Shown in pieces: positions 25,277 to 33,854 of a stretch of DNA of 64,000 nt. The translations under genes were made by a program, and so were the position numbers. Under the pieces are notes generated by a model. The model had not been told where the DNA came from. It saw only the letters and a list, made by a program, of their open reading frames with translations, and searched no databases. Source of the stretch: Synergistota bacterium (GTDB taxonomy: Bacteria; Synergistota; GBS-1); NCBI GenBank assembly GCA_025060595.1, contig JANXBX010000001.1, forward strand, positions 186,001-250,000, written 5' to 3'. Each line of letters starts with the position of its first letter. Position 1 is the stretch's first letter.

Positions 25277-26893
25277 TTATCCCTCCCTTAAAACCTCTTC
25301 TAGGGTCTTCTTAACAGCACCTGGACCAGATATCATCTTCTTGAAATAACCTTCTATCTTTTTGCCTAAACCAACCTCATACAGATTAACCCTAAATAGC
25401 TGAGGACTAGAAAGTATAGGCTTTAGAGCATCTTTAACAGAATCAGGATCACCGAACTTAACTGAAGAAACATATCCCCTTAAAGCTTCTAACAATGGAT
25501 CAGGGCTTAACTCCATTCTCTTACCTTCGTCGTCTATACCCATCAGATACCTACACCAGCCAGCTATAACCAAGGGTATATATTTTAACTCTTTAACATC
25601 CAAGTCTGGCCTCTCATGATAAGATCTTATGGTCTCTCCAAACCTTATAGGAACCTTTTGAGAAGTATCAGTTGCAATTCTCTGTGGAGTATCAGGCATA
25701 TAAGGATTAGGAAGTCTCTCCTTTATAACTTCCTCTAAAAAGCTCTTAGGGCTTATTATCTTTGGATCAACAACAACTTTCATACCTTCCTCCCCAACGC
25801 CTTCTACAAGCTTCGCCAAAAGAGGATCTTTCATTTCATCAGCTATAGTTTTATAGCCTAAAAGGCAACCAAAAACAGCTAAAGAAGTATGAAGTGGGTT
25901 AAGACAAGCGGTAACTTTCATCCTCTCAGATTTCTCCACTGTTTCCCTATCAGTTAAAAATACATTTCTATCGCTTCCCTCCAGGGCTGGTCTTCCATTG
26001 GGGAAACTATCTTCTATAACCAGATATTGCGCTCTTTCCATATTCACAAAAGGAGCTATAAAGGTCTTCTTATCAGTTACACATATGTCCATATCAACCA
26101 ACCCAAGCCCTTCAAGATGTTTTTTGATAACTTCTGATGGCCTCGGGACTATCTTATCTATCATGCTCCAGGGGAATGCAACTTCCTTATTTATATAATT
26201 CAAAAATGCTTCCTCAACCATCTTCCCTTTAACCCATTCTTCCGCTATCTTATACACAGAGGAGTAAAGCTTTTCCCCGTTCTTAGAGAAATTATCTAGG
26301 CTAAGCATTGCTACCGGCAACCTACCTGCTTTAAACCTTTCATAAAGCAGGGATGTAACCTTACCCATAGAGCTTTTAGGCATAACAGGACCATTCTTCA
26401 TATCCTCTAATACTATAGGATAGAGCTTTCCTTCCTGATCCTCAAGATTGTACCCCTTTTCAGTGATAGTCAATGATACTATTTGAAGAGAAGGGGATCT
26501 GAACATCTCTTTCAAGCTATTCCAATCTTCATATAAAGGATCACCTTTAAAACCACAAACTATGCTACCTACAACTTTCTTTTCCAATGTACCGTCACTA
26601 TTTATAGTTATAGCTATACAGAGGTTGTCATAAGGGTAATATATTTTGTCTATTATCTCATAATCGAAAAGCTCCACTCCTATTACACCGGTATCTTCCT
26701 TTCCACTTTCAATCATATTCTGTACTATACCAGCTATAAATCCTCTGAATATGTTACCTGCTCCAAAGTGAATCAATTTCGGAGCTTTAAGAGTTCTCTC
26801 TCTCACCCTCTCTATGTCGAACTTAGGAAGACTAAAACCTTTATCAAGCCATGATTTTTTATCTTTTATGCCATCCAAACTAAGCCTAAGCAA
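25277..26893 (-). CDS. uxuB: Fructuronate reductase / mannonate oxidoreductase (mannitol dehydrogenase family)
   Basis: About 539 residues of the polyol-specific long-chain dehydrogenase family, reducing fructuronate to mannonate with NADH. Seen are the N-terminal HFGAGNIFRGFIAG nucleotide-binding motif, the SLDNFSKNG segment, and the catalytic-domain pieces VACLNPLHTSLAVFGCLLG (here CLNPLHTSLAVFG) and YIPLVIAGWCRYL. A TTG at 26893 following AGAGGTGAT just overlapping the kdgK stop is preferred to a TTG 45 bases upstream. The length matches the Thermotoga-type enzyme rather than the shorter E. coli one (about 490). Confidence 0.95.
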   Translation of the reverse strand: MLRLSLDGIKDKKSWLDKGFSLPKFDIERVRERTLKAPKLIHFGAGNIFRGFIAGIVQNMIESGKEDTGVIGVELFDYEIIDKIYYPYDNLCIAITINSDGTLEKKVVGSIVCGFKGDPLYEDWNSLKEMFRSPSLQIVSLTITEKGYNLEDQEGKLYPIVLEDMKNGPVMPKSSMGKVTSLLYERFKAGRLPVAMLSLDNFSKNGEKLYSSVYKIAEEWVKGKMVEEAFLNYINKEVAFPWSMIDKIVPRPSEVIKKHLEGLGLVDMDICVTDKKTFIAPFVNMERAQYLVIEDSFPNGRPALEGSDRNVFLTDRETVEKSERMKVTACLNPLHTSLAVFGCLLGYKTIADEMKDPLLAKLVEGVGEEGMKVVVDPKIISPKSFLEEVIKERLPNPYMPDTPQRIATDTSQKVPIRFGETIRSYHERPDLDVKELKYIPLVIAGWCRYLMGIDDEGKRMELSPDPLLEALRGYVSSVKFGDPDSVKDALKPILSSPQLFRVNLYEVGLGKKIEGYFKKMISGPGAVKKTLEEVLREG

Positions 26894-26900
26894 GATCCTA

Positions 26901-27923
26901 TCACCTCTCAACCCTTCCCGAAGTAGCTCCACCAGCAAGTTTTTCCACTTCGTCCTCGCTTAAACAAGAGAAATCACCAGGAATAGTATGCTTAAGACAG
27001 GAAGCTGCTCCGGCAAACTCTGCTTTCTTCTGAGAATCATATCCCTTAAGAGTAGCATATATTAATCCGCCAGCGAAACAATCTCCAGCTCCAACTCTGT
27101 CCACTATATAGTGAATTTCATACCTATTCGAGAAGTAAGGCTTACCATTTTCAAATATCATAACAGACCAGAAGTTGACCGTAGCAGAAAGGCTCTCTCT
27201 TAAAGTTATTCCCACCGTTTCAAGCTTATACTTACTAGCAATCTCTTCCGCAACCTTAACATAAGCCTCTCTTATAATCTTTCCTGTCTTAAGGTCCAAA
27301 CCTTCTATATGCATGCCCAAAACCTTTTCCATGTCTTCCTCGTTAGCTATAAGAACGTCCACGTATTCCATAAAAGGTATCATAACCCTTTGAGCTTCCT
27401 CTTTACTCCAGAGCTTAGCCCTATAGTTTAAGTCGCAGCTCACCTTTACTCCTTTCCCTTTTGCAACCTCAAGAGCATCCTTAACTATCAGAGGAAGCTC
27501 CTTACCCAAAGGTGGAGTTATACCAGAAAAGTGAAACCATTTAGCTCCATCAAGTATCCTCTCCCAGTTGAAATCCTCTCTCTTTGCTGCTGATATTGCA
27601 GAACCAGCTCTATCATACACAACCTTACTTGCCCTCTGAGAAGCACCTATCTCCAAGAAGTATATTCCTATTCTCTCCCCCCCTCTTGCAATATAGTCAG
27701 TTCTAACTCCATACTTTCTCAAATGCCCAATGGCAGCATCTCCCAAGGGATTTTTAGGTAGCTTAGAAACGAAATAAGCCTCAAATCCCATTTGAGCTAA
27801 GAAAGCAGCCACATTAGCCTCGGCTCCGCCATAGGTAACATCGAAACTCTCTGCCTGAAATAACCTCTTATAGTTGGGAGGACTTAACCTAAGCATAATC
27901 TCACCAAAAGTTACCACCTTCAT
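26901..27923 (-). CDS. kdgK: 2-keto-3-deoxygluconate kinase (PfkB family)
   Basis: Phosphorylates 2-keto-3-deoxygluconate from ATP, the step after UxuA. 340 residues with GEIMLRLSPPNY at the N-terminus, the YGGAEANVAAFLAQMG PfkB signature 1 region, DLNYRAKLWS, and the C-terminal DRVGAGDCFAGG with the catalytic aspartate. It lies in the uronate operon between the TRAP permease and uxuB. The KDPG aldolase gene that would complete the route is not in this window. Confidence 0.95.
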   Translation of the reverse strand: MKVVTFGEIMLRLSPPNYKRLFQAESFDVTYGGAEANVAAFLAQMGFEAYFVSKLPKNPLGDAAIGHLRKYGVRTDYIARGGERIGIYFLEIGASQRASKVVYDRAGSAISAAKREDFNWERILDGAKWFHFSGITPPLGKELPLIVKDALEVAKGKGVKVSCDLNYRAKLWSKEEAQRVMIPFMEYVDVLIANEEDMEKVLGMHIEGLDLKTGKIIREAYVKVAEEIASKYKLETVGITLRESLSATVNFWSVMIFENGKPYFSNRYEIHYIVDRVGAGDCFAGGLIYATLKGYDSQKKAEFAGAASCLKHTIPGDFSCLSEDEVEKLAGGATSGRVER

Positions 27924-27941
27924 TTTAGTACACCTCCTATA

Positions 27942-29822
27942 CTATCCAGAAATTTTCATAAAAGCTCCCCCGAGAAACATGGTAAACCAGGGGATATAGG
28001 TTACTAAGAGAAGAACAGCTATCATAGCTATATAGAAAGGCCATAAGGCCCCTAAAACCTCCTCTATTTTCGCCTTACCTATGGCGCACCCTAAAAACAA
28101 GGTATTACCGACAGGAGGCGTACAAAGACCGATTGAAAGGTTTATAAGAAGTATTATTCCAAACTGGATCGGGGACCAACCTATTTTAGTTACTATTGGA
28201 AGCAATATAGGAGTCATTATAAGAATTAAGGGGGCCATATCCATTACCATTCCCAAAAGAAGCAATAACCCATTTATAAGAAGCATTAATAAATACTTAT
28301 TATCTGTAATACTAACTAAGCTCTCAGCAACTACCTTAGGAATATTTAAGTAAGCCATAAGATAACCAAAAGCAGAAGCATTAGCTATTAAGAAAAGAAC
28401 CATTGCTGATGTAGCAACAGAAACCTTCGAAATCTTTAGTACATCTATTAATTTCATGCCTCTATAAATGAATATAGCGACAAACAACGCATATGTAGCA
28501 GCTATAACCGAAGCCTCTGTAGCAGTGAAAATTCCAAGTGCTATACCAAAGATTATAACTAAAGCCACAAGAAGCCCTAAAAAGGAATCCCTAAAGCTTA
28601 TTAAAGCATCTCTCAGAGAGAATCTCTCGGTTATTATCGGATAGTTTCTCTTGCGAGAGATTATATAAGCAGCTATCATCTGCGCCACACCCACCATAAT
28701 GCCAGGAATATAGCCAGCCATAAAAAGAGCCCCTATGGAAACACCGCCTGCAGCAAGAGAATAAATTATCATATTATGGCTCGGAGGTATTATAATTCCC
28801 AAGGTGGCAGATGTAACCGTAACCCCTATGGAGAAATCCTTATCATAGCCCTCTTTAACCATAGCAGGTATCAATATAGAACCAATTGAAGAAACATCCG
28901 CCGCTGACGACCCAGAAACACCTCCAAAGAACATACTAGCTAGGATATTTACTATAGCTAATCCGCCCCTAATTCTCCCAACCAATATTTTGGAAAAAGC
29001 TATTATCTTTTCCGTAATCCCTCCCTCCGTCATTATCTGACCAGCAAGTATAAAGAAAGGTATGGCAAGAAGCATGACAGAGCTCGCCCCCGATGAGAAC
29101 CTTTGAAGTATCACGGTCAAAGGAATATTTAAGTAAATAGCTGTTAGAATAGCAGAAAAACCAAGACCCAAGGATATAGGCATACCAATTACCATGGTTA
29201 AAAAGAAAGTCGAAAAGAGTATAAGAGCACCTTTTACATTTCTCGCAATGTTTGCAAATAAAGGAAATTCAAAAAGTACCCCTAAACCTAAAAATAGCAA
29301 CAGCAGAAAAAGAGATAAAACAAAAACACGCCAACTTGCGCTAGGCAACTTTATGGCTAAGCTTTCTTTAGGCCTTTCCTCCAAAAGTCCACGTAAAATA
29401 CCTAAAGTAGTTAAAACCCCGCATAGGGCTACCGGTATATAAATCCAAGCTATGGAAATCCCCAAAACAGGAAGAATGTTAGGAAGCTTACGTGCAAGCT
29501 CAAAGCCATACTTCATAAGAATGACCCCATAGATTAAATTCAAAATCAAAACCATTCTGCTAAGGAGTTTCTGCTCCCATTCTTTAAAGGCACTAAGAAA
29601 GATCTCTATCCTCATATGCAGTCCCTGTTGAACGCCTAAGCCAGATCTCAAGAAGGCAAGCCAAACCAAAAGAAGGCTACCAAGTTCCTCAGCAAAGGTT
29701 ACAGGCGCAGCAAAAAGATAACGTCCAAGAACGTGAATAAAAAATATTACCCATATGGATAGCAAGGTCACTATTTCAAAAAGCTCAACACTTAGCTCTG
29801 TAAGAGAAAGTATCTTCTTCAT
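27942..29822 (-). CDS. TRAP transporter fused permease, DctQ-DctM
   Basis: 626-residue membrane protein. Residues 1-about 160 correspond to the small DctQ subunit (FAEELGSLLLVWLAFLRSGLG, four hydrophobic segments). Residues about 190-626 correspond to DctM (FFGGVSGSSAADVSSIGSILIPAM, IIPPSHNMIIYSLAAGG, LSIGLCTPPVGNTLF). Fusion of Q and M is common in sugar-acid TRAP systems. It follows its binding-protein gene and precedes kdgK, so the substrate is probably glucuronate, galacturonate or a related hexuronate. Confidence 0.94.
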   Translation of the reverse strand: MKKILSLTELSVELFEIVTLLSIWVIFFIHVLGRYLFAAPVTFAEELGSLLLVWLAFLRSGLGVQQGLHMRIEIFLSAFKEWEQKLLSRMVLILNLIYGVILMKYGFELARKLPNILPVLGISIAWIYIPVALCGVLTTLGILRGLLEERPKESLAIKLPSASWRVFVLSLFLLLLFLGLGVLFEFPLFANIARNVKGALILFSTFFLTMVIGMPISLGLGFSAILTAIYLNIPLTVILQRFSSGASSVMLLAIPFFILAGQIMTEGGITEKIIAFSKILVGRIRGGLAIVNILASMFFGGVSGSSAADVSSIGSILIPAMVKEGYDKDFSIGVTVTSATLGIIIPPSHNMIIYSLAAGGVSIGALFMAGYIPGIMVGVAQMIAAYIISRKRNYPIITERFSLRDALISFRDSFLGLLVALVIIFGIALGIFTATEASVIAATYALFVAIFIYRGMKLIDVLKISKVSVATSAMVLFLIANASAFGYLMAYLNIPKVVAESLVSITDNKYLLMLLINGLLLLLGMVMDMAPLILIMTPILLPIVTKIGWSPIQFGIILLINLSIGLCTPPVGNTLFLGCAIGKAKIEEVLGALWPFYIAMIAVLLLVTYIPWFTMFLGGAFMKISG

Positions 29823-29849
29823 TTCGCTTTACCCCCTGAGTCAAGGTCA

Positions 29850-29882
29850 GGGTGAGCTCCCTCTTTAAAAGGGAACTCACCC
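29850..29882 (-). other. Stem-loop between TRAP binding protein and fused permease genes
   Basis: Imperfect 12-bp stem (GGGTGAGCTCCC pairing with GGGAACTCACCC, one mismatch) with a 9-base loop, 27 bases after the dctP stop. No T run follows on the minus strand, so an mRNA-stabilising or attenuating role that favours the binding-protein message is likely. Confidence 0.6.
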
Positions 29883-29908
29883 TCCAAACCACTTGAGCTT
29901 CCTAAAAA

Positions 29909-30874
29909 CTATTTAACTGCCAATATCTTGTCTATTAACTCCTTATACTTAGAATACTGATCATAGAAGGGCTTTATAGCCTGCTGGAAAGGCCCCTTAT
30001 CAGGATTGTATATCTTTGCTCCTCCCTCTTGAACCGCTTTCAAGCTTCTCTCCTCAAACTGTTTCCATAAGATCCTCTGGTAAACTGAAGCAGCCTGTCC
30101 AGCCATCTTAAATATCATTTTCTCCTCAGGAGATAACTTCTCCCATACGCTCTTAGACATTATGACTAACTCCGGAATTCTCGTATGCTCATCCAAACTA
30201 TAGTGCTTAGCCACCTCAAAGTGCTTCATAGCATAATAGCTTGGAGGATTATTCTCAGCACCATCTACGACTCCAGTCTGAAGAGCACTGTAAACTTCAC
30301 CAAAGGGAAGATGCACTGGTGCTCCTCCAAGGAACTTAACCATGTTAGTCAGGACAGGAGATTCAGGAACCCTTATTTTCAACCCCTTTACATCCTCAGG
30401 TTTCATTATAGGCGCTTTAATGGTATAAAAACTCCTTGCTCCTGCCTCAAACCAAGCTAAAGCTACAAGATTCAAATTCTTTGACATACTATCAATAAGC
30501 TCTTGACCAGGGGCACCAAGAACAGCTTGCCACTGATGATCATAATTTCTAAAAAGGTAAGGTAATGATAAAATTCCCATGGGCTCATAAAAGCCAGATA
30601 AGGTCAATGTTGAACATCTGACCATCTCTATAGCTCCAAGAAGGGCTTGCTCTATAGTTTCTTTCTCTGAACCCAATTGAGCACCTGGATAAACTTGAAT
30701 CTTATACTTCCCCTTAGTCGCTTCCTCAACAACCTTACCTAGGAACTTAACCGCTTCAACTGTCGGATATCCATCAGGCTGATTATCAGCAGATTTGAAA
30801 ACAACCGGCGCCTGCGCCCACGATACCGAGACCAGCAAAACCACAACTAGCATAGCTAAACACCACTTCCTCAT
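29909..30874 (-). CDS. TRAP transporter solute-binding protein, DctP family (uronate type)
   Basis: 321 residues. The signal peptide (MRKWCLAMLVVVLLVSVSWA) is followed by a mature DctP domain with GAQLGSEKETIEQALLG, the conserved arginine in GLKIRVPESP, and FGEVYSALQTGVVDGAENNPPSYY. First gene of the operon dctP-dctQM-kdgK-uxuB-uxuA; the ligand is probably a hexuronate. Upstream are a promoter (30916-30943) and an inverted repeat over the start site, so the operon is likely repressed in the absence of substrate. Confidence 0.94.
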   Translation of the reverse strand: MRKWCLAMLVVVLLVSVSWAQAPVVFKSADNQPDGYPTVEAVKFLGKVVEEATKGKYKIQVYPGAQLGSEKETIEQALLGAIEMVRCSTLTLSGFYEPMGILSLPYLFRNYDHQWQAVLGAPGQELIDSMSKNLNLVALAWFEAGARSFYTIKAPIMKPEDVKGLKIRVPESPVLTNMVKFLGGAPVHLPFGEVYSALQTGVVDGAENNPPSYYAMKHFEVAKHYSLDEHTRIPELVIMSKSVWEKLSPEEKMIFKMAGQAASVYQRILWKQFEERSLKAVQEGGAKIYNPDKGPFQQAIKPFYDQYSKYKELIDKILAVK

Positions 30875-30891
30875 ACTTATCCCCCCTCCTT

Positions 30892-30915
30892 CTGTATACT
30901 AGTATTCATATACAG
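30892..30915. promoter_or_regulatory. Inverted-repeat operator candidate for the uronate operon
   Basis: CTGTATA and TATACAG form a perfect 7-bp inverted repeat separated by 10 bases. It directly abuts the -10 box (30916-30921) on its downstream side and covers the expected start site. Binding there would block transcription. The adjacent IclR-family gene is the natural candidate for the binding protein; this is inference. Confidence 0.55.
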
Positions 30916-30943
30916 ATTATCTTATAAAGAGCTCTTTAATCAA
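30916..30943 (-). promoter_or_regulatory. Promoter for the dctP-dctQM-kdgK-uxuBA operon
   Basis: Minus-strand TTGATT (30938-30943) and GATAAT (30916-30921) separated by 16 bases, about 40 bases before the dctP start. Confidence 0.5.
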
Positions 30944-31025
30944 TCTTAAAAAATCAATAATATGCTGCACGAGGTTTTGAATTCTTCCATTTTTTTTCAA
31001 ATATCTTTAAATCTCTTTAAAAGAG

Positions 31026-31766
31026 TCAATAACCAAGTTTTTTTGAGATTTCTTCCGCTGCTTTTTTCAAGGCTGAAGCACAAATCTCTATGACTTCACC
31101 GGTTAGCTTCTGAGAAGCTCCCGATATGCTCATACCAGCTATTGGATAACCATTATGATCAAAAATTGGTACCCCCACACACTTTATACCTATTTCATTC
31201 TCTTCATTATCAATAGAAAAACCTCTTTCTCTAATCCTCTTAAGCTCTTCCTTAAGCCTAAGAGGATCAGTAATAGTGTTGGGAGTTTTACGCTCCAGGT
31301 TAACTTTTGAAAGATACTCTTCAAGTTCTTTTTCGGGTAAATAAGCCAAAATCGCCTTACCAGAAGCTGAGGAGTAAAGCTGGATTTTCATCCCCACCCT
31401 AGAAACCATAGGAATACTATTCACACCTTCAACCTTATCAATGTAAACCCCGTCAAAACCATCTTTAAGAACGAGATGAACAGTTTGAGCCGTTTTTGAC
31501 ATCACATCTACAAGGTAAGGATGAGCTATTTCCCTTAAGTCTATCTTTCTTAAGACCATCGAACCATATTCAGCTAACTTATATCCTGGAACATATCTCT
31601 TATCCCTTTTTCTCGTTACAAAACCATATTCCTCAAAAACCTTCAAATACTTATATGCATTAGAAACGCTCATCTTGAATTTCCTGGCTACATCACTTAC
31701 ACTAACATCACCAGGAGATGAAATCAAATAATCTAAAATCTCAATAGCCCTTCTTAGAGTGTTCAC
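31026..31766 (-). CDS. IclR family transcriptional regulator (KdgR-like)
   Basis: 246 residues. N-terminal winged helix (RRAIEILDYLISSPGDVSVSDVARKF, NAYKYLKVFEEYGFV) and C-terminal ligand domain (GFDGVYIDKVEG, GKAILAYLPEKELEEYL, GIKCVGVPIFDHNGYPIAGMSISG). GTG start after AAGGAGG. It lies between the uxaC gene (divergent) and the uronate TRAP/kdgK/uxuBA operon and so probably senses a uronate catabolite such as 2-keto-3-deoxygluconate. Members usually repress in the absence of the ligand; a positive role is possible. Confidence 0.9.
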   Translation of the reverse strand: MNTLRRAIEILDYLISSPGDVSVSDVARKFKMSVSNAYKYLKVFEEYGFVTRKRDKRYVPGYKLAEYGSMVLRKIDLREIAHPYLVDVMSKTAQTVHLVLKDGFDGVYIDKVEGVNSIPMVSRVGMKIQLYSSASGKAILAYLPEKELEEYLSKVNLERKTPNTITDPLRLKEELKRIRERGFSIDNEENEIGIKCVGVPIFDHNGYPIAGMSISGASQKLTGEVIEICASALKKAAEEISKKLGY

Positions 31767-31804
31767 CTCTCTTCCCCTCCTTACCCATTTTAAACATTTA
31801 TGAT

Positions 31805-31812
31805 ATTATAAT
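31805..31812. promoter_or_regulatory. Overlapping divergent -10 boxes between the IclR and uxaC genes
   Basis: A TATTATAATA palindrome gives a TATAAT on the plus strand (31807-31812, toward uxaC) and one on the minus strand (31805-31810, toward the regulator). Binding of RNA polymerase in the two directions would be mutually exclusive. Confidence 0.45.
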
Positions 31813-31858
31813 ACCATTAGGAAAATAACTTTCACAATCTTAAATAGGGGGTGGAAAA

Positions 31859-33223
31859 ATGTTTTTAGGAGAAAAATACCTCCTTACGAACGAAACTGCC
31901 AAAAAAATTTACGAAAACATTCAAAATCTCCCAATTTTAGATCCTCACAACCACCTTGAGGCAAAAGAGATACTTGAAAACAAAAATTGGAACGACATAT
32001 GGGAAGCAGAAGGAGCAACAGATCATTATGTATGGAGCTTAATGAGAAGATGCGGAATAAAAGAGGAATACATAACTGGGAAAAGGACAAATAAGGAAAA
32101 ATGGCTTGCCTTGGCTAAGGTCTTTCCAAACTTTGCAGGGAACCCAACTTATGAATGGATTCACCTTGACCTATGGAGGACCCTAAGAATAGAAAAGATC
32201 GTCTCTGAGGAAACAGCAGAGGAAATATGGGAAGAAAGCAAAAAAATCCTGGAAAGCGAAAATTTCAAACCTCAAGAAATTTTAAAGAATATAAAGGCTG
32301 AAATCTTGTGTACCACAGATGATCCATCTTCAGACTTAAGCTACCACTATAAGGCATCCCAAGAGATAAAGGAATTCAAAATACTTCCTACATGGAGACC
32401 TGACAATGCAATAAACATAGAAAAGGAGGAGTGGAAGAGCTATGTAGTAACTCTTGGAGAAATTTACAATGAGGATATTTCTAATCTAGATGGCTTCCTA
32501 AGGACCTTGTGGAAATCACATGAGAAGTTTAAAAAACACGGATGTGTAGGAAGCGACCATGCTATTCTTTACCCATACATAAAATTCGTTGAAAAAAAGA
32601 GTGCAGAAAAAATATATAGCAGAGCAATTTCAGGACAAAAACTTGAAGAAAATGAGATAAAAGACTTTAAATCCTTTATGATGATAGAGTTCGGCAAAAT
32701 GAACCAAGAAACAGATTGGGTTACACAGCTTCACATTGGTGCCTTAAGAGACTATAGGGATAGCCTTTTTAAAACTTTAGGACCAAATTCGGGAGGGGAC
32801 ATCTCTACAAACTTCATAGAAATAGCCGAAGGATTAAGGTTCTTTTTAAATGAATTTGATAGCAAGTTAAAGATAGTCCTATATGTATTAGATCCCACCC
32901 ATCTCCCCACAATAGCAACTATAGCAAGAGCCTTTCCTAACATATTCCTAGGAGCTCCATGGTGGTTTAATGATAGCCCATACGGTATGGAAACATATCT
33001 TAAGTATACAGCAACTGTTGACATTCTCTATAACCTTGCAGGAATGGTCACCGACTCTAGAAAGCTCTTATCCTTTGGTTCCAGAATAGAAGTTTTCAGA
33101 AGGGTATTATCAAACGTTCTTGGAGAAATGGTAGAAAAAGGGCAAATACCTTATAAAGAGGCTTTAAGGCTTGCTGAACGCATATCCTACAGCGGACCTA
33201 AAGAGATCTTCTTCAAACTTTGA
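31859..33223 (+). CDS. uxaC: Uronate (glucuronate/galacturonate) isomerase
   Basis: 454 residues of the UxaC amidohydrolase-related family that isomerises D-glucuronate to fructuronate and galacturonate to tagaturonate. Metal ligands His30 and His32 appear in ILDPHNHL, then WRPDNA, the GALRDYRD region, LDPTHLPTIATIARAFPNIFLGAPWWFNDSPYGM and a late TDSRKLLSFGSR. ATG after GGGGGTGG. It feeds UxuB and UxuA encoded in the neighbouring minus-strand operon. The gene is transcribed away from the IclR regulator. Confidence 0.96.
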   Translation: MFLGEKYLLTNETAKKIYENIQNLPILDPHNHLEAKEILENKNWNDIWEAEGATDHYVWSLMRRCGIKEEYITGKRTNKEKWLALAKVFPNFAGNPTYEWIHLDLWRTLRIEKIVSEETAEEIWEESKKILESENFKPQEILKNIKAEILCTTDDPSSDLSYHYKASQEIKEFKILPTWRPDNAINIEKEEWKSYVVTLGEIYNEDISNLDGFLRTLWKSHEKFKKHGCVGSDHAILYPYIKFVEKKSAEKIYSRAISGQKLEENEIKDFKSFMMIEFGKMNQETDWVTQLHIGALRDYRDSLFKTLGPNSGGDISTNFIEIAEGLRFFLNEFDSKLKIVLYVLDPTHLPTIATIARAFPNIFLGAPWWFNDSPYGMETYLKYTATVDILYNLAGMVTDSRKLLSFGSRIEVFRRVLSNVLGEMVEKGQIPYKEALRLAERISYSGPKEIFFKL

Positions 33224-33229
33224 TATAAT
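33221..33229 (+). promoter_or_regulatory. Extended -10 element overlapping the uxaC stop, for the leaderless gene at 33237
   Basis: TG-A-TATAAT overlaps the TGA stop of uxaC and ends seven bases before the ATG at 33237. There is no Shine-Dalgarno, so the next operon probably begins as a leaderless message. Confidence 0.55.
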
Positions 33230-33236
33230 ATGATAC

Positions 33237-33854
33237 ATGAGCTTTGAGCTTCTCTTAAGAAATATACCCTTAGAAATAAAGATAGAAGAGGTCAGAAGAT
33301 ACCTAGGAGAATATAAGGGGATAACAGAGATACCTAAGGAAATAAACTCTTTAATAGAAAGGTTAACTTTGTTTTCCAGAACCCTGATTACACCATCAGC
33401 AACCTCGAAAAGCTTCAATATACTATCCTTTTCAGATAATATTATTGAAACTGAGGTAGTGAAACTTCCTGGTAGAGACATAGCTAAACTGCTTAGAAAC
33501 TCTAAACAAGTTATATTCTGCGCAACTACTATAGGAAACACACTAGAAGAGGAGATAAATAGGCTCATAGATGAGAAAAGAATCCTTGAAGCAACAATAT
33601 TAGACGCTATAGGATCGACAGCTGCAGATACTGCAATGGACTATTTAAATAATTTGCTTAAAGCTGAGGCGATCCGTAAAGGCCTAAGCTTAACAAGAAG
33701 ATATAGCCCAGGATATGGAGATTTTCCTCTTTCAATCCAGGAAAGCCTAGTTAAGTTTTCTGGGGGAGACTCTATAGGAATAAGAGTCTCCCCCTCATAT
33801 ATGCTTATACCAAGAAAATCAGTCACAGCTATAATAGGGGTGATGAAAAATTGA
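33237..33854 (+). CDS. Methionine synthase activation-domain protein
   Basis: 205 residues equivalent to the C-terminal reactivation domain of cobalamin-dependent MetH, as a separate polypeptide. Key segments are FCATTIGNTLEEEI, DAIGSTAADTAMDY, the SAM-binding RRYSPGYGDFPLSIQ, and SPSYMLIPRKSVTAIIGV. It should reductively methylate oxidised cob(II)alamin on MetH. The start is an ATG just after TATAAT. Its stop overlaps the metH start (TTGA), so the two are made together. Confidence 0.92.
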   Translation: MSFELLLRNIPLEIKIEEVRRYLGEYKGITEIPKEINSLIERLTLFSRTLITPSATSKSFNILSFSDNIIETEVVKLPGRDIAKLLRNSKQVIFCATTIGNTLEEEINRLIDEKRILEATILDAIGSTAADTAMDYLNNLLKAEAIRKGLSLTRRYSPGYGDFPLSIQESLVKFSGGDSIGIRVSPSYMLIPRKSVTAIIGVMKN

